A stretch of DNA of 64,000 bases from Chryseolinea serpens (GTDB taxonomy: Bacteria > Bacteroidota > Bacteroidia > Cytophagales > Cyclobacteriaceae). Of this stretch, positions 1-8,700 are shown piece by piece. The notes beneath the pieces were generated by a model. The model was not told the DNA's origin. It searched no databases and saw only the letters and a list, made by a program, of their open reading frames with translations. Positions within the stretch are counted from its first letter, which is position 1, and each line of letters begins with the position of its first letter. The position numbers were made by a program, and so were the translations under genes. The stretch is taken from NCBI RefSeq assembly GCF_900129725.1, contig NZ_FQWQ01000005.1, positions 496,001 through 560,000 of the forward strand, given 5' to 3'.

Positions 1-2366
1 TGAAAGCTTACGGTGAGTAACGTGATCAATAAGACTGCCGCACCGGCAATCATAAATATCCACCCGTTGAGCGCTGTGTGATAATGGAAAGTCAACAGCC
101 ATTGATTCAGATAGTGGTAGGTTATCGGCATCGCCATCAGCAATGCGATCAATACCAGGACGACAAATTCTTTCGTTAACAACATCCAGATATTCAACAG
201 CGACGCGCCGATAACTTTTCTGACACCGATCTCTTTCGTCTTTTGTTCCGCGATGAACGACGACAAGCCAAACAACCCAAGGCAAGAGATAAATATGGCG
301 AGCACCGCGAATACCGACGCCAGGTTGCCGATCCGCTGCTCGGCTTTGAATTTATTTCCATATTCTTCATCTACGAAACTGTATTCGAAAGTCGATGAAG
401 TCACCAGCTTCTTATGAATGGCTTCCACGGCAGACAAGGATTCAGCGGTGCCTTTGCCGGGATCGAGCCTCACGATCATTTGCCCAAGATTGTTGTTGGT
501 TAAATTTTTGTCCAGCCAATAAAAAACTGGGCTAGCGGCTTCATAAGGACTTTCTATGATCAGGTCTTCCACCACTCCGATAATTTCCCGCCCTGCGTCA
601 CCGTTCGAGATCACTTCACCAACGGGATTTTCGAGTCCGAGATAATCTGCCGCGGCTTTATTGATGATCACGCCGCTTACGTCTGTCGAATGATCGCGCG
701 AGAAATCTCTTCCTTTCAATATTTTCCATTGAACCGTTTTTCCGTACTCCTCATCAATCCAGGTTACCGTGAAACTCGGATCGGTGTCGGGATCTTTTCC
801 CCGCCAGTTAAATCCGCTCCAGTTGTCCCAAATAGCAGTCAATGGACTACTCGAAAACGCAACGTCGGTCGCAGCGCCACTCGAAAGCAGTTGATCGCTC
901 ATGACGAGTTTATTCTTGTCGAATTCCATGTCGTGAATAGGGATGCGGATCAAATTTTGTCTATCATAACCGACCGGGCGTTGCCGCGCGAATTGAATTT
1001 GTTGATACACGACGACCGTTCCGATGATGAGTATCACCGAAACACCAACCTGGATCACCACAAGGACCTTGCGTGGCAGCGAAGCGAATTTGCCAACCCG
1101 AAATGTTCCCTTCAAAACTTTGACGGGTTGGAACGACGAAAGATAAAAAGCAGGATACAGTCCTGCGAGGAATGCCGTGATGATGATGAAGACAAGACTC
1201 GACATCCAGAAATAGATATTGGTAAAGGGCAGCGCGATCTTTTTGTCTGCCAACTGGTTAAAAGCGGGAAATGCTAAAGAAACGATCAGCAGTGCAACGG
1301 CGAATGCCAGCGCGACAATCAGGAACGATTCGCTCAGGAATTGATTGACGAGCTGTGATCTCATGGAGCCGATCGCTTTACGCACACCCACTTCGCGTGC
1401 ACGCTTTTCGCTACGTGCCGTACTCAAATTCATGAAGTTGATGCAGGCGAGCAGCAACACGAAGGCTCCAACAATTCCAAACAACCACACGAAGGTGATG
1501 CGTCCGGTGGCGGGATAGCCGTCTTTGAATTCTGAATACAGGTACCAGTTCTTCATGGGATTCAACCACACACGCGTCTCATATTTTTTAGAATATTCCG
1601 CTATTCCTTCCGGAGTATCTTTAATATAGAGATCGGCGATTGCAGCACTGGCTTGTTCAATCGAGACGTTGTCGACCGTTTGGACGATAATGCGACAGGC
1701 ATTATTTCCCCAATTGGTTTCATTAGCTTTTAAAGTGGGAACGCTGTTCTTCAGCCCTTCAAAATTTCCGAAGAACTGAATGTCGGCAAACATTGCGTTA
1801 GCAGCAATGTCTTCATAGACGCCCGTGACCGTTGCGTCCCGCGATGCACTTATCCTGACCACCTGGCCGACCGGATCCTTGTCACCGAAAATTGACTCAG
1901 CGGTTGACCTTGAGACAATGATCGCATTCGGGTCGTTCATGCTTTCAACATTTCCGCGGATCATTTGCAGAGAAAGCAAGTCAATCACTGATTTATCGAT
2001 GTATTCTCCCTTCTTGAAAAAGTTGCGGTCTCCAACACGCAAGGGGTAGTCCGTTTCCCACCACATGATCGCGACGTGTTTGAAAAGATGGCCGTATTTC
2101 TCCGTTAACATCTTTGCCACAGGCTGAGGCGTGCCGAACCAACTAACGGCTTTTTTCGGGTCGGAAGGGTCGATGACGTGACGATTGAACGACGCGATAT
2201 GATCGTGGTTGCTGTAGCTGCGGTTGTAGCTCACCTCGTCGTACACCCATAATCCGATCATGATGGCCACCGCCATGCCGACGGCGAGACCACCGATGTT
2301 GATCAGGCTATACATTTTGTGCCTGCGTAAATTTCTGAGGGCGACTTTAAAGTGATTGCGGATCAT
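1..2366 (-). CDS. FtsX/MacB-type ABC transporter permease, 3'-truncated by the window edge
   Basis: Reading the minus strand from the ATG at 2366 gives MIRNHFKVALRNLRRHKMYS followed by a first membrane helix (about residues 21-41). This is the standard start of the large Bacteroidota permeases with two FtsX domains and MacB-like periplasmic regions. The frame stays open to base 1, so about 788 residues are visible and only the C-terminal end is missing. The hallmark stretches CINFMNLSTARSEKRAREVG (first FtsX core) and SCLGLFGLSSFIAEQKTKEI (second core) are both present. Proteins of this family work with a separate ATPase in lipoprotein, peptide or antimicrobial handling at the inner membrane. 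No ATPase gene is adjacent on the visible side. The substrate is unknown. Confidence 0.93.
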   Translation of the reverse strand, partial: MIRNHFKVALRNLRRHKMYSLINIGGLAVGMAVAIMIGLWVYDEVSYNRSYSNHDHIASFNRHVIDPSDPKKAVSWFGTPQPVAKMLTEKYGHLFKHVAIMWWETDYPLRVGDRNFFKKGEYIDKSVIDLLSLQMIRGNVESMNDPNAIIVSRSTAESIFGDKDPVGQVVRISASRDATVTGVYEDIAANAMFADIQFFGNFEGLKNSVPTLKANETNWGNNACRIIVQTVDNVSIEQASAAIADLYIKDTPEGIAEYSKKYETRVWLNPMKNWYLYSEFKDGYPATGRITFVWLFGIVGAFVLLLACINFMNLSTARSEKRAREVGVRKAIGSMRSQLVNQFLSESFLIVALAFAVALLIVSLAFPAFNQLADKKIALPFTNIYFWMSSLVFIIITAFLAGLYPAFYLSSFQPVKVLKGTFRVGKFASLPRKVLVVIQVGVSVILIIGTVVVYQQIQFARQRPVGYDRQNLIRIPIHDMEFDKNKLVMSDQLLSSGAATDVAFSSSPLTAIWDNWSGFNWRGKDPDTDPSFTVTWIDEEYGKTVQWKILKGRDFSRDHSTDVSGVIINKAAADYLGLENPVGEVISNGDAGREIIGVVEDLIIESPYEAASPVFYWLDKNLTNNNLGQMIVRLDPGKGTAESLSAVEAIHKKLVTSSTFEYSFVDEEYGNKFKAEQRIGNLASVFAVLAIFISCLGLFGLSSFIAEQKTKEIGVRKVIGASLLNIWMLLTKEFVVLVLIALLMAMPITYHYLNQWLLTFHYHTALNGWIFMIAGAAVLLITLLTVSF

Positions 2367-2637
2367 GGCCGTTGCCGTTTGGTACGGATATGCTACCGGA
2401 TAACTTTGAAATGGTTACACTATCTTTCTTTATTATTATACATAGCTGCTTATGGAATTGCCGACAATCCCAGGTCTTAAACGGTTCCCCTTGTCTGCGT
2501 ACCTCCTTCCGGGAACCCTAAATCACTAAAACCCGAAAATGAAGACTACCTGATTTCGGCCACAAGACAGACCTTCCGCTTTTGTGGGCATCATTCCAGA
2601 CAACGGAAATGCCAAGTTTGAATAGTTGATTTGGAAC

Positions 2638-2668
2638 TTGAAAATGACCCGGTCATTTTCTATCTTCA
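2638..2668 (+). promoter_or_regulatory. Putative promoter with an internal palindromic operator
   Basis: TTG at 2638-2640 and TATCTTCA at 2661-2668 are separated by 20 bases, matching the Bacteroidota -33/-7 layout. The spacer is almost entirely a perfect palindrome at 2640-2660: arms GAAAATGACC and GGTCATTTTC around a single C. TGACC-N-GGTCA is typical of TetR-family operators. A protein bound here would cover the promoter, so repression of the downstream 2806-8656 cluster is the simple reading. No TetR gene lies in the window. Confidence 0.6.
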
Positions 2669-2686
2669 GGCTATAGACCATGGAGC

Positions 2687-2722
2687 CCATCTTTTGAAGA
2701 TCAAGTCCTCTTCAAAAGGTGG
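2687..2722 (+). other. Stable hairpin in the leader of the phasin-like cluster
   Basis: A 14-base stem (2687-2700 with 2709-2722, one G-T wobble) encloses an 8-base loop. It lies about 20 bases after the putative -7 box and about 85 bases before the first start codon. It has no T-run directly after it, so it is not a classical terminator. It may protect the 5' end or bind a factor. The remainder of 2367-2805 holds no gene that I can see. Confidence 0.4.
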
Positions 2723-2805
2723 TTTGTTATCTCTGCTCCGCACTCCGCCTTCCTTATTCTCTAGTTTTGACCTAATTTAAATTACGCTCTTAAAAACCCT
2801 CTTCC

Positions 2806-3276
2806 ATGAGCATACCAAAAATTCCCCAAAATTATGATCACCACTTATTCCCTGAAAAGCCGTTTGACATCGATATAAGTGGTGGAATGGACGCCAATCA
2901 CTCCGGCAAAATAGAGACGGCGCTTTCCGGGAGTGTCGAAAACAAATTGAGCGGAAGCCTCACCACGACCAATACGCTCAAACTCACCGGCGACGCCAAC
3001 GACCCTGTGCGTACCGATAGCAAGTTAGAGATCATGAACCTCCCTCGATTTACGTTGCAGGACATTAAAGACATGATGAAAAACCGCGTACGCATCCCCA
3101 ACTATCAAACGGTGGGATTTAAGCTTATGGGCTTCGAACTTTTTAGCATTTGCATGAGTGGCGAAAGCCAGATCATCACGGAGCCCTATGTGCCCAACGC
3201 AGCAGAGCGATGTGAAGAAGATCCCTGTTGTGCCCCGGACACGCGCCCGTTTCCCGAACGCAAGCCCCATCAGTAG
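2806..3276 (+). CDS. Uncharacterised 156-residue protein, first gene of the phasin-like/isoprenoid cluster
   Basis: Not recognised. It has no signal peptide or membrane helix. Residues about 22-75 are Ser/Thr/Gly-rich and alternate polar and hydrophobic residues in a short repetitive pattern (SGSVENKLSGSLTTT), which suggests a beta-rich or flexible segment. Residues about 78-130 look folded (LPRFTLQDIKDMMKNRV, then MGFELFSICMSGESQ). The C-terminus is Cys/Pro-rich (CEEDPCCAPD). It begins a run of seven co-directional genes with gaps of at most 52 bases, so it probably acts with them. Its product may be an assembly or coat component, but that is inference from position only. Confidence 0.75.
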   Translation: MSIPKIPQNYDHHLFPEKPFDIDISGGMDANHSGKIETALSGSVENKLSGSLTTTNTLKLTGDANDPVRTDSKLEIMNLPRFTLQDIKDMMKNRVRIPNYQTVGFKLMGFELFSICMSGESQIITEPYVPNAAERCEEDPCCAPDTRPFPERKPHQ

Positions 3277-3301
3277 CTCGTCTACATAAACAAATTAAAT
3301 T

Positions 3302-4099
3302 ATGCAAGCCAAAATCTCTGATGCACTACTGGAAAACATTTCTGTTGTCCAAGACGAAATCATCTTAAATGGCGCGCCGCGCAGCTTGCGGGGAAAAATA
3401 ACGCTTCACAATAAAAACGAGTCTATTGCCCGTGTTCGCTCGATTAACTTAATGGCCCCTGACCATGCCGACCTCGAATCCGGTTTGGGTGCGGCATTGC
3501 GTATTAATTCAAAGTTGCTTCCGGGTGAAACACGTGTCGAACATGTCTCCGTGTCGCTTACACCCGACACGCCGCCGGGAACGTATGATACCTATGTTTC
3601 AATCGGTGGAAAAAACACCAAGGTGAAAATAGTTGTACAGCCTACCATTGCCATAGAAGCAGAACCAAAGACCTTCACGTTTCAAGGTACCGCGCCGGAC
3701 ACAATCCACACGGCGACCATCACGTTGACCAACATCGGTAATCTTCCCTTTCAAATTCCGCAGATCACGCACGTGGCGCCGCTGGATATGGACATGTTGT
3801 GCAGGGCACTGGGCGTGGGCTTCAGAAAAAATAAGGACGACGGGTTCACGCAGACCATGGACCATATTACGCAAAACATCAAAAACAACTTACCGGCCTG
3901 GGCGAACGCCAGCGTAGCGGAGGCTGGTCAAATACTTTCGCCCGGCCAGAGCATGTTGGTGCACTTAAATGTTACGATGCCGCCGGAGTCCAATGCCGGC
4001 AATGACTACGAGCTGCTCATCCGGTTGTGGGACATCGATCTCTCCCTTGTAATCAAGTCACATGTGGAACCCAAAAAACCAAAACGAAATGGACAATAA
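3302..4099 (+). CDS. Uncharacterised protein with two predicted Ig-like beta-sandwich domains
   Basis: 265 residues with no signal peptide. Two repeated stretches look like Ig-like/CARDB-type sandwiches. The first spans about residues 15-110 and ends with LLPGETRVEHVSVSLTPDTP then PPGTYDTYVSIGG. The second spans about 115-255 and contains TATITLTNIGNLPFQIPQI and LSPGQSMLVHLNVTMPPES. The phrases P-G-x-x-x-x-V and G-x-Y are shared with the three genes that follow, so all four appear to carry versions of the same C-terminal domain. Its 3' end overlaps the next start by 11 bases, which implies translational coupling. The function is unknown. Confidence 0.8.
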   Translation: MQAKISDALLENISVVQDEIILNGAPRSLRGKITLHNKNESIARVRSINLMAPDHADLESGLGAALRINSKLLPGETRVEHVSVSLTPDTPPGTYDTYVSIGGKNTKVKIVVQPTIAIEAEPKTFTFQGTAPDTIHTATITLTNIGNLPFQIPQITHVAPLDMDMLCRALGVGFRKNKDDGFTQTMDHITQNIKNNLPAWANASVAEAGQILSPGQSMLVHLNVTMPPESNAGNDYELLIRLWDIDLSLVIKSHVEPKKPKRNGQ

Positions 4100-4742
4100 A
4101 ATAAACCTGCAGTCAAATATACTAAGCGGTGAAGCCATGAAAAACCTGCAAACGCTTACCGACATGTCGATGGAGTTCTATGGCAACCTGCTGAACAATG
4201 TGGTGGGCAACAACACGCAATTTGGTAAAAACCTGGCTCAGCTAAGCAAGGCCGTTCTTGATCCGTATCGGAATTTATATTCCTGTTCAGACAACTGCCC
4301 TCCTAAGGAGGAATGTCCTCCACACTGCCTGGCAACCCTTCACAGAAGGGCCATGGTGGGTGAACGCATTGTCATCCCCTTTAACGTACGCAATGGCTGT
4401 GGTGAAACAAAGACGTACCGTGTCGGCATGCGTGACCTGATGGACCGTGATGGCAAGATGGCAACGGCTCAACCCTTGCTCAACAAACCTTCGGTTACAC
4501 TTTCTCCTTATACATCAGAGCGCATACTGCTCACGTTGGATCTTGCAAATTTTGCTGCCGGCACCTATGCGGCAGAGATCGTGCTGAGAGAAAACGAGTT
4601 TAACCAGAACATATGCCTTACGGTAGAAGTAGCCGATAGCGACGGCATCGTTGTGAATCCGCAGGAAGAGAAAAAATACAAACTAAAGTGGCAAAGCTGG
4701 AAATCGCACTATTACTGTGAACCCGGCCGGTCGAAAACCTAA
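4089..4742 (+). CDS. Uncharacterised protein: phasin-like helical N-terminus, Cys cluster, Ig-like C-terminus
   Basis: The start at 4089 (MDNKINLQSN) is preferred over an in-frame ATG at 4062 because it gives a short overlap with the preceding gene. Residues about 14-60 are a predicted amphipathic helix of phasin style (AMKNLQTLTDMSMEFYGNLL, then FGKNLAQLSKAVLDPYRNLY). Next comes a C-x3-C-x5-C-x3-C cluster (CSDNCPPKEECPPHC) that could bind metal or form disulfides. Residues about 90-200 form a beta-rich domain (VTLSPYTSERILLTLDLANF, then GTYAAEIVLRE). There is no export signal. Phasins coat storage granules; that comparison rests on pattern, not on a database match. Confidence 0.78.
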   Translation: MDNKINLQSNILSGEAMKNLQTLTDMSMEFYGNLLNNVVGNNTQFGKNLAQLSKAVLDPYRNLYSCSDNCPPKEECPPHCLATLHRRAMVGERIVIPFNVRNGCGETKTYRVGMRDLMDRDGKMATAQPLLNKPSVTLSPYTSERILLTLDLANFAAGTYAAEIVLRENEFNQNICLTVEVADSDGIVVNPQEEKKYKLKWQSWKSHYYCEPGRSKT

Positions 4743-4754
4743 TCTTCCAGCACC

Positions 4755-5414
4755 ATGGCTTCCAACGACGACAAAAATCCTCTCGAAGAGCTGTTCAGGC
4801 AGACACTGACGTTAAATAAAAAATATCTGTCGCAAAGCATAAGTGTACTGAGCCAGATCAGCAACCCGGAAAACATTCGGAAAAATGCGTTTAACCTTGA
4901 CCCCCGTGTTTATGGTCGTGCGCTGAATTCGTTTGCCCGGATGAATCTGGAGTATTACAACAAGATGATGGAACTGGGGCTGTCGACGGCCAGCGAAATA
5001 TTGCATGCCAAGGACGACCCTACACCTCCTGTTACCACACCATCTTTCGTACTCCAAGGAAATGGCAAACCTGGCGAAACGGTGACGCTCACCTTTGTGT
5101 TAGAAAATACCAAGACAGAAAGCGTGACCTGCGGATTCATCAACTCTCCCTTTGTGGCCGAACAGGCCGGGGGTGGTGAAGCAAACATTTCCGCCACATT
5201 CGTCCCGCAGTCGTTCGTTCAAAAGCCGGGTGAATCTCATACCGTGACTATCCATCTCCAAATTCAGGAAGACACCGTGCCGGGTGCTTATGTGAGCGAT
5301 GTGCGTGTTGTTGGATTTGATGTTGCCTATTTCAGCGTGATCCTTACTGTCGAACCCTCAGCCCCAAAATCACCCCATGCCCAACCCCAAAAGCGGTCCT
5401 CAAAAAAATCATAA
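4755..5414 (+). CDS. Uncharacterised protein: phasin-like helical N-terminus and Ig-like C-terminus
   Basis: 219 residues with no signal peptide. Residues 1-85 are helical and amphipathic (PLEELFRQTLTLNKKYLSQS, then MNLEYYNKMMELGLSTASEI), very reminiscent of phasins. Residues about 95-205 form a beta-sandwich-like domain (KPGETVTLTFVLENTKTESV, then VPGAYVSDVRVVGF), the same plan as the preceding gene. It ends in a basic tail (PQKRSSKKS). The stop overlaps the next start by 38 bases, so the two are coupled. A soluble granule-surface or scaffold protein is plausible. No catalytic motif is visible. Confidence 0.78.
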   Translation: MASNDDKNPLEELFRQTLTLNKKYLSQSISVLSQISNPENIRKNAFNLDPRVYGRALNSFARMNLEYYNKMMELGLSTASEILHAKDDPTPPVTTPSFVLQGNGKPGETVTLTFVLENTKTESVTCGFINSPFVAEQAGGGEANISATFVPQSFVQKPGESHTVTIHLQIQEDTVPGAYVSDVRVVGFDVAYFSVILTVEPSAPKSPHAQPQKRSSKKS

Positions 5415-6099
5415 TACAAAAAAGGACAAAAAACCCGACGACTTTTCATGGCCGGGCACCGACCGGGTTGTGGGTAAAGCCCAGCACATCATCGGCGCGG
5501 CGGTAAACATTTTGGAAGAAGAAATAGCAGCAGGGATCCTGGCTGCCAAAAACATTGAAAAGAAACTGATCGATGTAAATAAGGTCAGGAGCGATCCCAA
5601 CGAGTTGATGGGCCGCATACGACGCGACTCGCACGAACTGCTCGATCTCTTTTTGGATGCCTTCACATCGATGACACAACAGATGAACGCCGTGGTAGAC
5701 GCCGTTAAAAAAGAGAACGGTCAATCCGCCACGCCAGAGAAGCCTGATGAACCAAAAACAAAACCGGCGGCCGACGTGCTTGTACTCAAACCCGAGCAGC
5801 CTGTAAAGCCCGGGAAAATGGTTTCGATGACCCTCAGCTTGCAGGACGATGGAACGGAGAAGCCCGCAACAATAGTGTTCCGCAAAACGGATCTGATCGG
5901 ACCAGGCCATGAGAAGATCGGGCTGCGCGCCATTACCATTACGCCGGGCACCTTGTTGCTGAAAGCGAACGAGCAAAAAGATGTTAGCATTACCGTAAAA
6001 GTTCCCCGCAAGGCTAAGGCGGGAAGATACAATGCGTTCCTGTCGGATATAAACAATCGTGAGCTTTGTATACTGGTGGCCATTGAGGTCATCGAATAG
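5377..6099 (+). CDS. Uncharacterised protein: basic N-terminus, phasin-like helices, Ig-like C-terminus
   Basis: 240 residues. The first 25 are strongly basic and disordered. Residues about 28-112 are helical (AQHIIGAAVNILEEEIAAGI, then LMGRIRRDSHELLDLFLDAF) and end in TSMTQQMNAVVDAVKKE. A Pro/Lys-rich linker follows, then an Ig-like domain at about 132-240 (QPVKPGKMVSMTLSLQDDG, then ITPGTLLLKANEQKDVSITV). It repeats the domain order of the two genes upstream with little sequence identity that I can see, so the three may be ancient paralogues. It is the last unknown before the two isoprenoid enzymes. Confidence 0.78.
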   Translation: MPNPKSGPQKNHNTKKDKKPDDFSWPGTDRVVGKAQHIIGAAVNILEEEIAAGILAAKNIEKKLIDVNKVRSDPNELMGRIRRDSHELLDLFLDAFTSMTQQMNAVVDAVKKENGQSATPEKPDEPKTKPAADVLVLKPEQPVKPGKMVSMTLSLQDDGTEKPATIVFRKTDLIGPGHEKIGLRAITITPGTLLLKANEQKDVSITVKVPRKAKAGRYNAFLSDINNRELCILVAIEVIE

Positions 6100-6150
6100 G
6101 CATCACGGTTATCGGCACGGAGCAAGCGACTGCGTTTAACTTATTGGCTT

Positions 6151-7179
6151 ATGAATGATACCTTGATGAAGAATAAGCTTGCTGAATACGGCGCTGAAAC
6201 GTTGAAGGGTATCTACGCTTTTATTCCAAAAAAAGAACCTCAACGTTACCTCTACGAGCTCATATCGGATTACCCCACGCGAGGTGGAAAAGGATTTCGC
6301 CCTGGACTGTGTATCGCCAGTTGCAAAGCATTTGGTGGTTCTTTTGAAGACGCGAAATATTCGGCGGTGGCGTTGGAGATGCTTCATAACGCCTTCCTGA
6401 TCCATGATGATGTGGAAGATGAAAGCCATTATCGTCGAAATAGACCTACCCTGCACGAAAGCAACAACCGGGCAATCGCTATCAATGTAGGGGATGCCAT
6501 GAATGCACTCAGCCTTCAGCCCCTTTGGTACAACCGGCGGCTGCTGGGGGAAAAGCTGGCACAACAGATTTTTATGGAAGTGCAGCAAATGGTTATGGAT
6601 ACAACCGAAGGACAAGCACTGGAACTTGGCTGGCGCAAAGACAACCGGTGTGACCTTACCGAAACCCATTATCTGCAAATGATCTTAAAAAAAACCTGCT
6701 GGTACACCTGCATCCGACCCCTGCGAATCGGTGCCCTGATCGGCAGCAAAGGAACGGTAGATCCTGATCGCTTCAACAAGTTGGGTTATTTTATGGGTGC
6801 GGCTTTTCAGATCCAGGATGACATACTCAACCTGGTAGGGGAGGAAAGCGCCTACGGGAAGGAAATTGGGGGCGACATCATGGAAGGGAAGCGCACGCTC
6901 ATGCTCATTGACCTGATCGCAAAATGTGCCCCGACAGAGCGCAAACGTATTCAAAAATTCCTGGCGCTTCCTATACGGGAACGCACGGAAGCGAATGCTC
7001 GTGAGATTCTGAACTGGATGCATCGCTATGAAGCCATCACCTGCGCTAAGGAAACCAGTCAATACCTGGCCGGCGCAGCCCTGAAAGAATTCTACACGCA
7101 TTTTTCATCTTTGGAAGACACGGAAGACAAAGCCTTTCTCGAAAGTCTCATTCTCTACATGATCAATCGCCGCTATTAA
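6151..7179 (+). CDS. Polyprenyl (geranylgeranyl-type) diphosphate synthase
   Basis: A trans-isoprenyl diphosphate synthase of 342 residues. It condenses isopentenyl diphosphate with an allylic diphosphate in the cytoplasm. The first aspartate-rich motif is DDVED at residues 86-90, followed by RRNRPT. GGKGFRP (about 45-51) is the substrate-binding region. The second aspartate-rich motif reads DDILN at 223-227, with Asn where bacterial enzymes usually have Asp. Asn at this place also occurs in eukaryotic-type GGPP synthases. GGDIMEGKRTL (240-250) is the conserved lysine region. The next gene, 4 bases away, encodes a geranylgeranyl-reductase-like enzyme, so a C20 or similar product that is then saturated is likely. 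Chain length cannot be read from sequence alone. Confidence 0.92.
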   Translation: MNDTLMKNKLAEYGAETLKGIYAFIPKKEPQRYLYELISDYPTRGGKGFRPGLCIASCKAFGGSFEDAKYSAVALEMLHNAFLIHDDVEDESHYRRNRPTLHESNNRAIAINVGDAMNALSLQPLWYNRRLLGEKLAQQIFMEVQQMVMDTTEGQALELGWRKDNRCDLTETHYLQMILKKTCWYTCIRPLRIGALIGSKGTVDPDRFNKLGYFMGAAFQIQDDILNLVGEESAYGKEIGGDIMEGKRTLMLIDLIAKCAPTERKRIQKFLALPIRERTEANAREILNWMHRYEAITCAKETSQYLAGAALKEFYTHFSSLEDTEDKAFLESLILYMINRRY

Positions 7180-7183
7180 CATC

Positions 7184-8656
7184 ATGATTCGGGCAACACA
7201 AAAAATACACCATGATTGCGACGTACTCATCGTAGGTGGGGGACCGGCGGGGAGTAGCCTGGCTTATCATTTAGCCACGGCAGGCATCCGGACCATCGTG
7301 TTGGAAGCGAAGCAATTTCCACGCGACAAAATATGCGGGGACGGCGTCAGCCCGATTGCGCTGCGCGAACTTCAAACCATAGGCATCACCGAAACCGATG
7401 GTTTTATGCAGGCAAACGAGATTGACCAGGTGGGAATGTTTATGAACGGTGTGCAAGCCCATGTTGCGCTGGAAAAACCTGAAGGCCTGCCTTATCACGC
7501 ACGGATCATTCCGCGGATCACCTTGGATGCCATGATCTATGAAAGCGCCAAGAAAGCAAACGCCGTATATTACGAAAACTGCCGGGTGACCGATTATACG
7601 GTGCTTGCCAACAAGGTAGTGATAACGTATGTAAAGGATAACAAAGAAGGACAACTCACTGCTCAACTTGTTGTGGGAGCGGACGGTAGCAGATCAATAA
7701 TAGGACGAAGGTTGCGCGGAAATTCTCCAGATCCCACCTATCAGCTATTGGGATTGCGCGCCTACTATGAAGGTGTAAACGGTCCACGAAATCGCGTGGA
7801 CATTTATTTTAGCGAGGAAAACTTCCCTGGAATTTATTGGCTGTTTCCGAAGGGCGAACGAGGTGCTAACGTCGGGATGGCCATGGTATTTCAAACATTT
7901 CCACAGCAGGCCTCCGCCGTTCGGCAATGTTTTGCCAATCACATTGCCAACAATCCTTTTTTAAATGAGCGGCTCGGGTCAGCCAAAGCCACCGAAAAAA
8001 TGCAAGGCTGGCCCATTACCTTTTATGACGCACGGAATCCCCTTATTGGTGACCGCGTGCTGCTTGCGGGCGAAGCCGCCGGACTGATCAATCCGCTTAG
8101 TGGCGACGGCATACAGTATGCTCTGCTCAGCGCGCGCTGGGCCGCGGAGACGATTGTCGATTGTCTTTCACAAAATGACTATTCTCTTGCCGCACTAAAA
8201 AGCTATCGGCTTAAACTGGAGAAGGAACTGGCATACGATTTTTCAATGTCCAATTTGCTGGTGCAGTTTGGTCGCAATAAAACACTCACTCCATTGTGGA
8301 TGTCGTTGATGAAACGGGTCATTACCATCGCAAAAGATGACCCGTCTTTTGCGACCACCATTGCCGGCATCTTCGAAGGCACCTATCCTTCCTACAAAGT
8401 GCTCTCGCCCAACATCCTGTTGAAGATTCTCCAGCAGACCGGTCTTGATGCGCAGGCGTATTTGCTTAAAAACCTGGAACATCCTGATCAATTCGCAAAA
8501 GACGGCGCCCTGCTTGCCGACGGTGCGCGCTCAGGCATCCAGGAATTTATCAAAGACCCAAAAGTATATTTTCAATGGCTACTGGGGATCGCCGGTAAGG
8601 GCATCGGGGTCGCCGCTCACACTGCAAAAGCACAAGCAAAACAGGGGACCCACTAG
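7184..8656 (+). CDS. Geranylgeranyl reductase family FAD-dependent oxidoreductase
   Basis: 490 residues. The N-terminal Rossmann motif is VLIVGGGPAGSSLAYHL (about residues 14-30), followed by FPRDKICGDGVSP, the signature of the geranylgeranyl reductase branch of the FixC/UbiH superfamily. IYWLFPKGERGANVGMAM is the substrate-side motif of that family. LLAGEAAGLINPLSGDGIQY is the second FAD motif. Known members reduce isoprenoid double bonds in archaeal lipids, chlorophyll side chains or menaquinone. The C-terminal about 100 residues have no motif I can name. The gene starts 4 bases after the prenyl synthase stop, so the two enzymes should act in sequence. Confidence 0.9.
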   Translation: MIRATQKIHHDCDVLIVGGGPAGSSLAYHLATAGIRTIVLEAKQFPRDKICGDGVSPIALRELQTIGITETDGFMQANEIDQVGMFMNGVQAHVALEKPEGLPYHARIIPRITLDAMIYESAKKANAVYYENCRVTDYTVLANKVVITYVKDNKEGQLTAQLVVGADGSRSIIGRRLRGNSPDPTYQLLGLRAYYEGVNGPRNRVDIYFSEENFPGIYWLFPKGERGANVGMAMVFQTFPQQASAVRQCFANHIANNPFLNERLGSAKATEKMQGWPITFYDARNPLIGDRVLLAGEAAGLINPLSGDGIQYALLSARWAAETIVDCLSQNDYSLAALKSYRLKLEKELAYDFSMSNLLVQFGRNKTLTPLWMSLMKRVITIAKDDPSFATTIAGIFEGTYPSYKVLSPNILLKILQQTGLDAQAYLLKNLEHPDQFAKDGALLADGARSGIQEFIKDPKVYFQWLLGIAGKGIGVAAHTAKAQAKQGTH

Positions 8657-8700
8657 ACATCGTTCGCCCATCGCACCAGAGTGAAACCAATGCGTTCCAA

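Noticed and set aside
690-1277. A 195-codon open frame on the plus strand
   Set aside because: It lies antisense to the clearly coding permease; composition and lack of any domain show it is a shadow frame.
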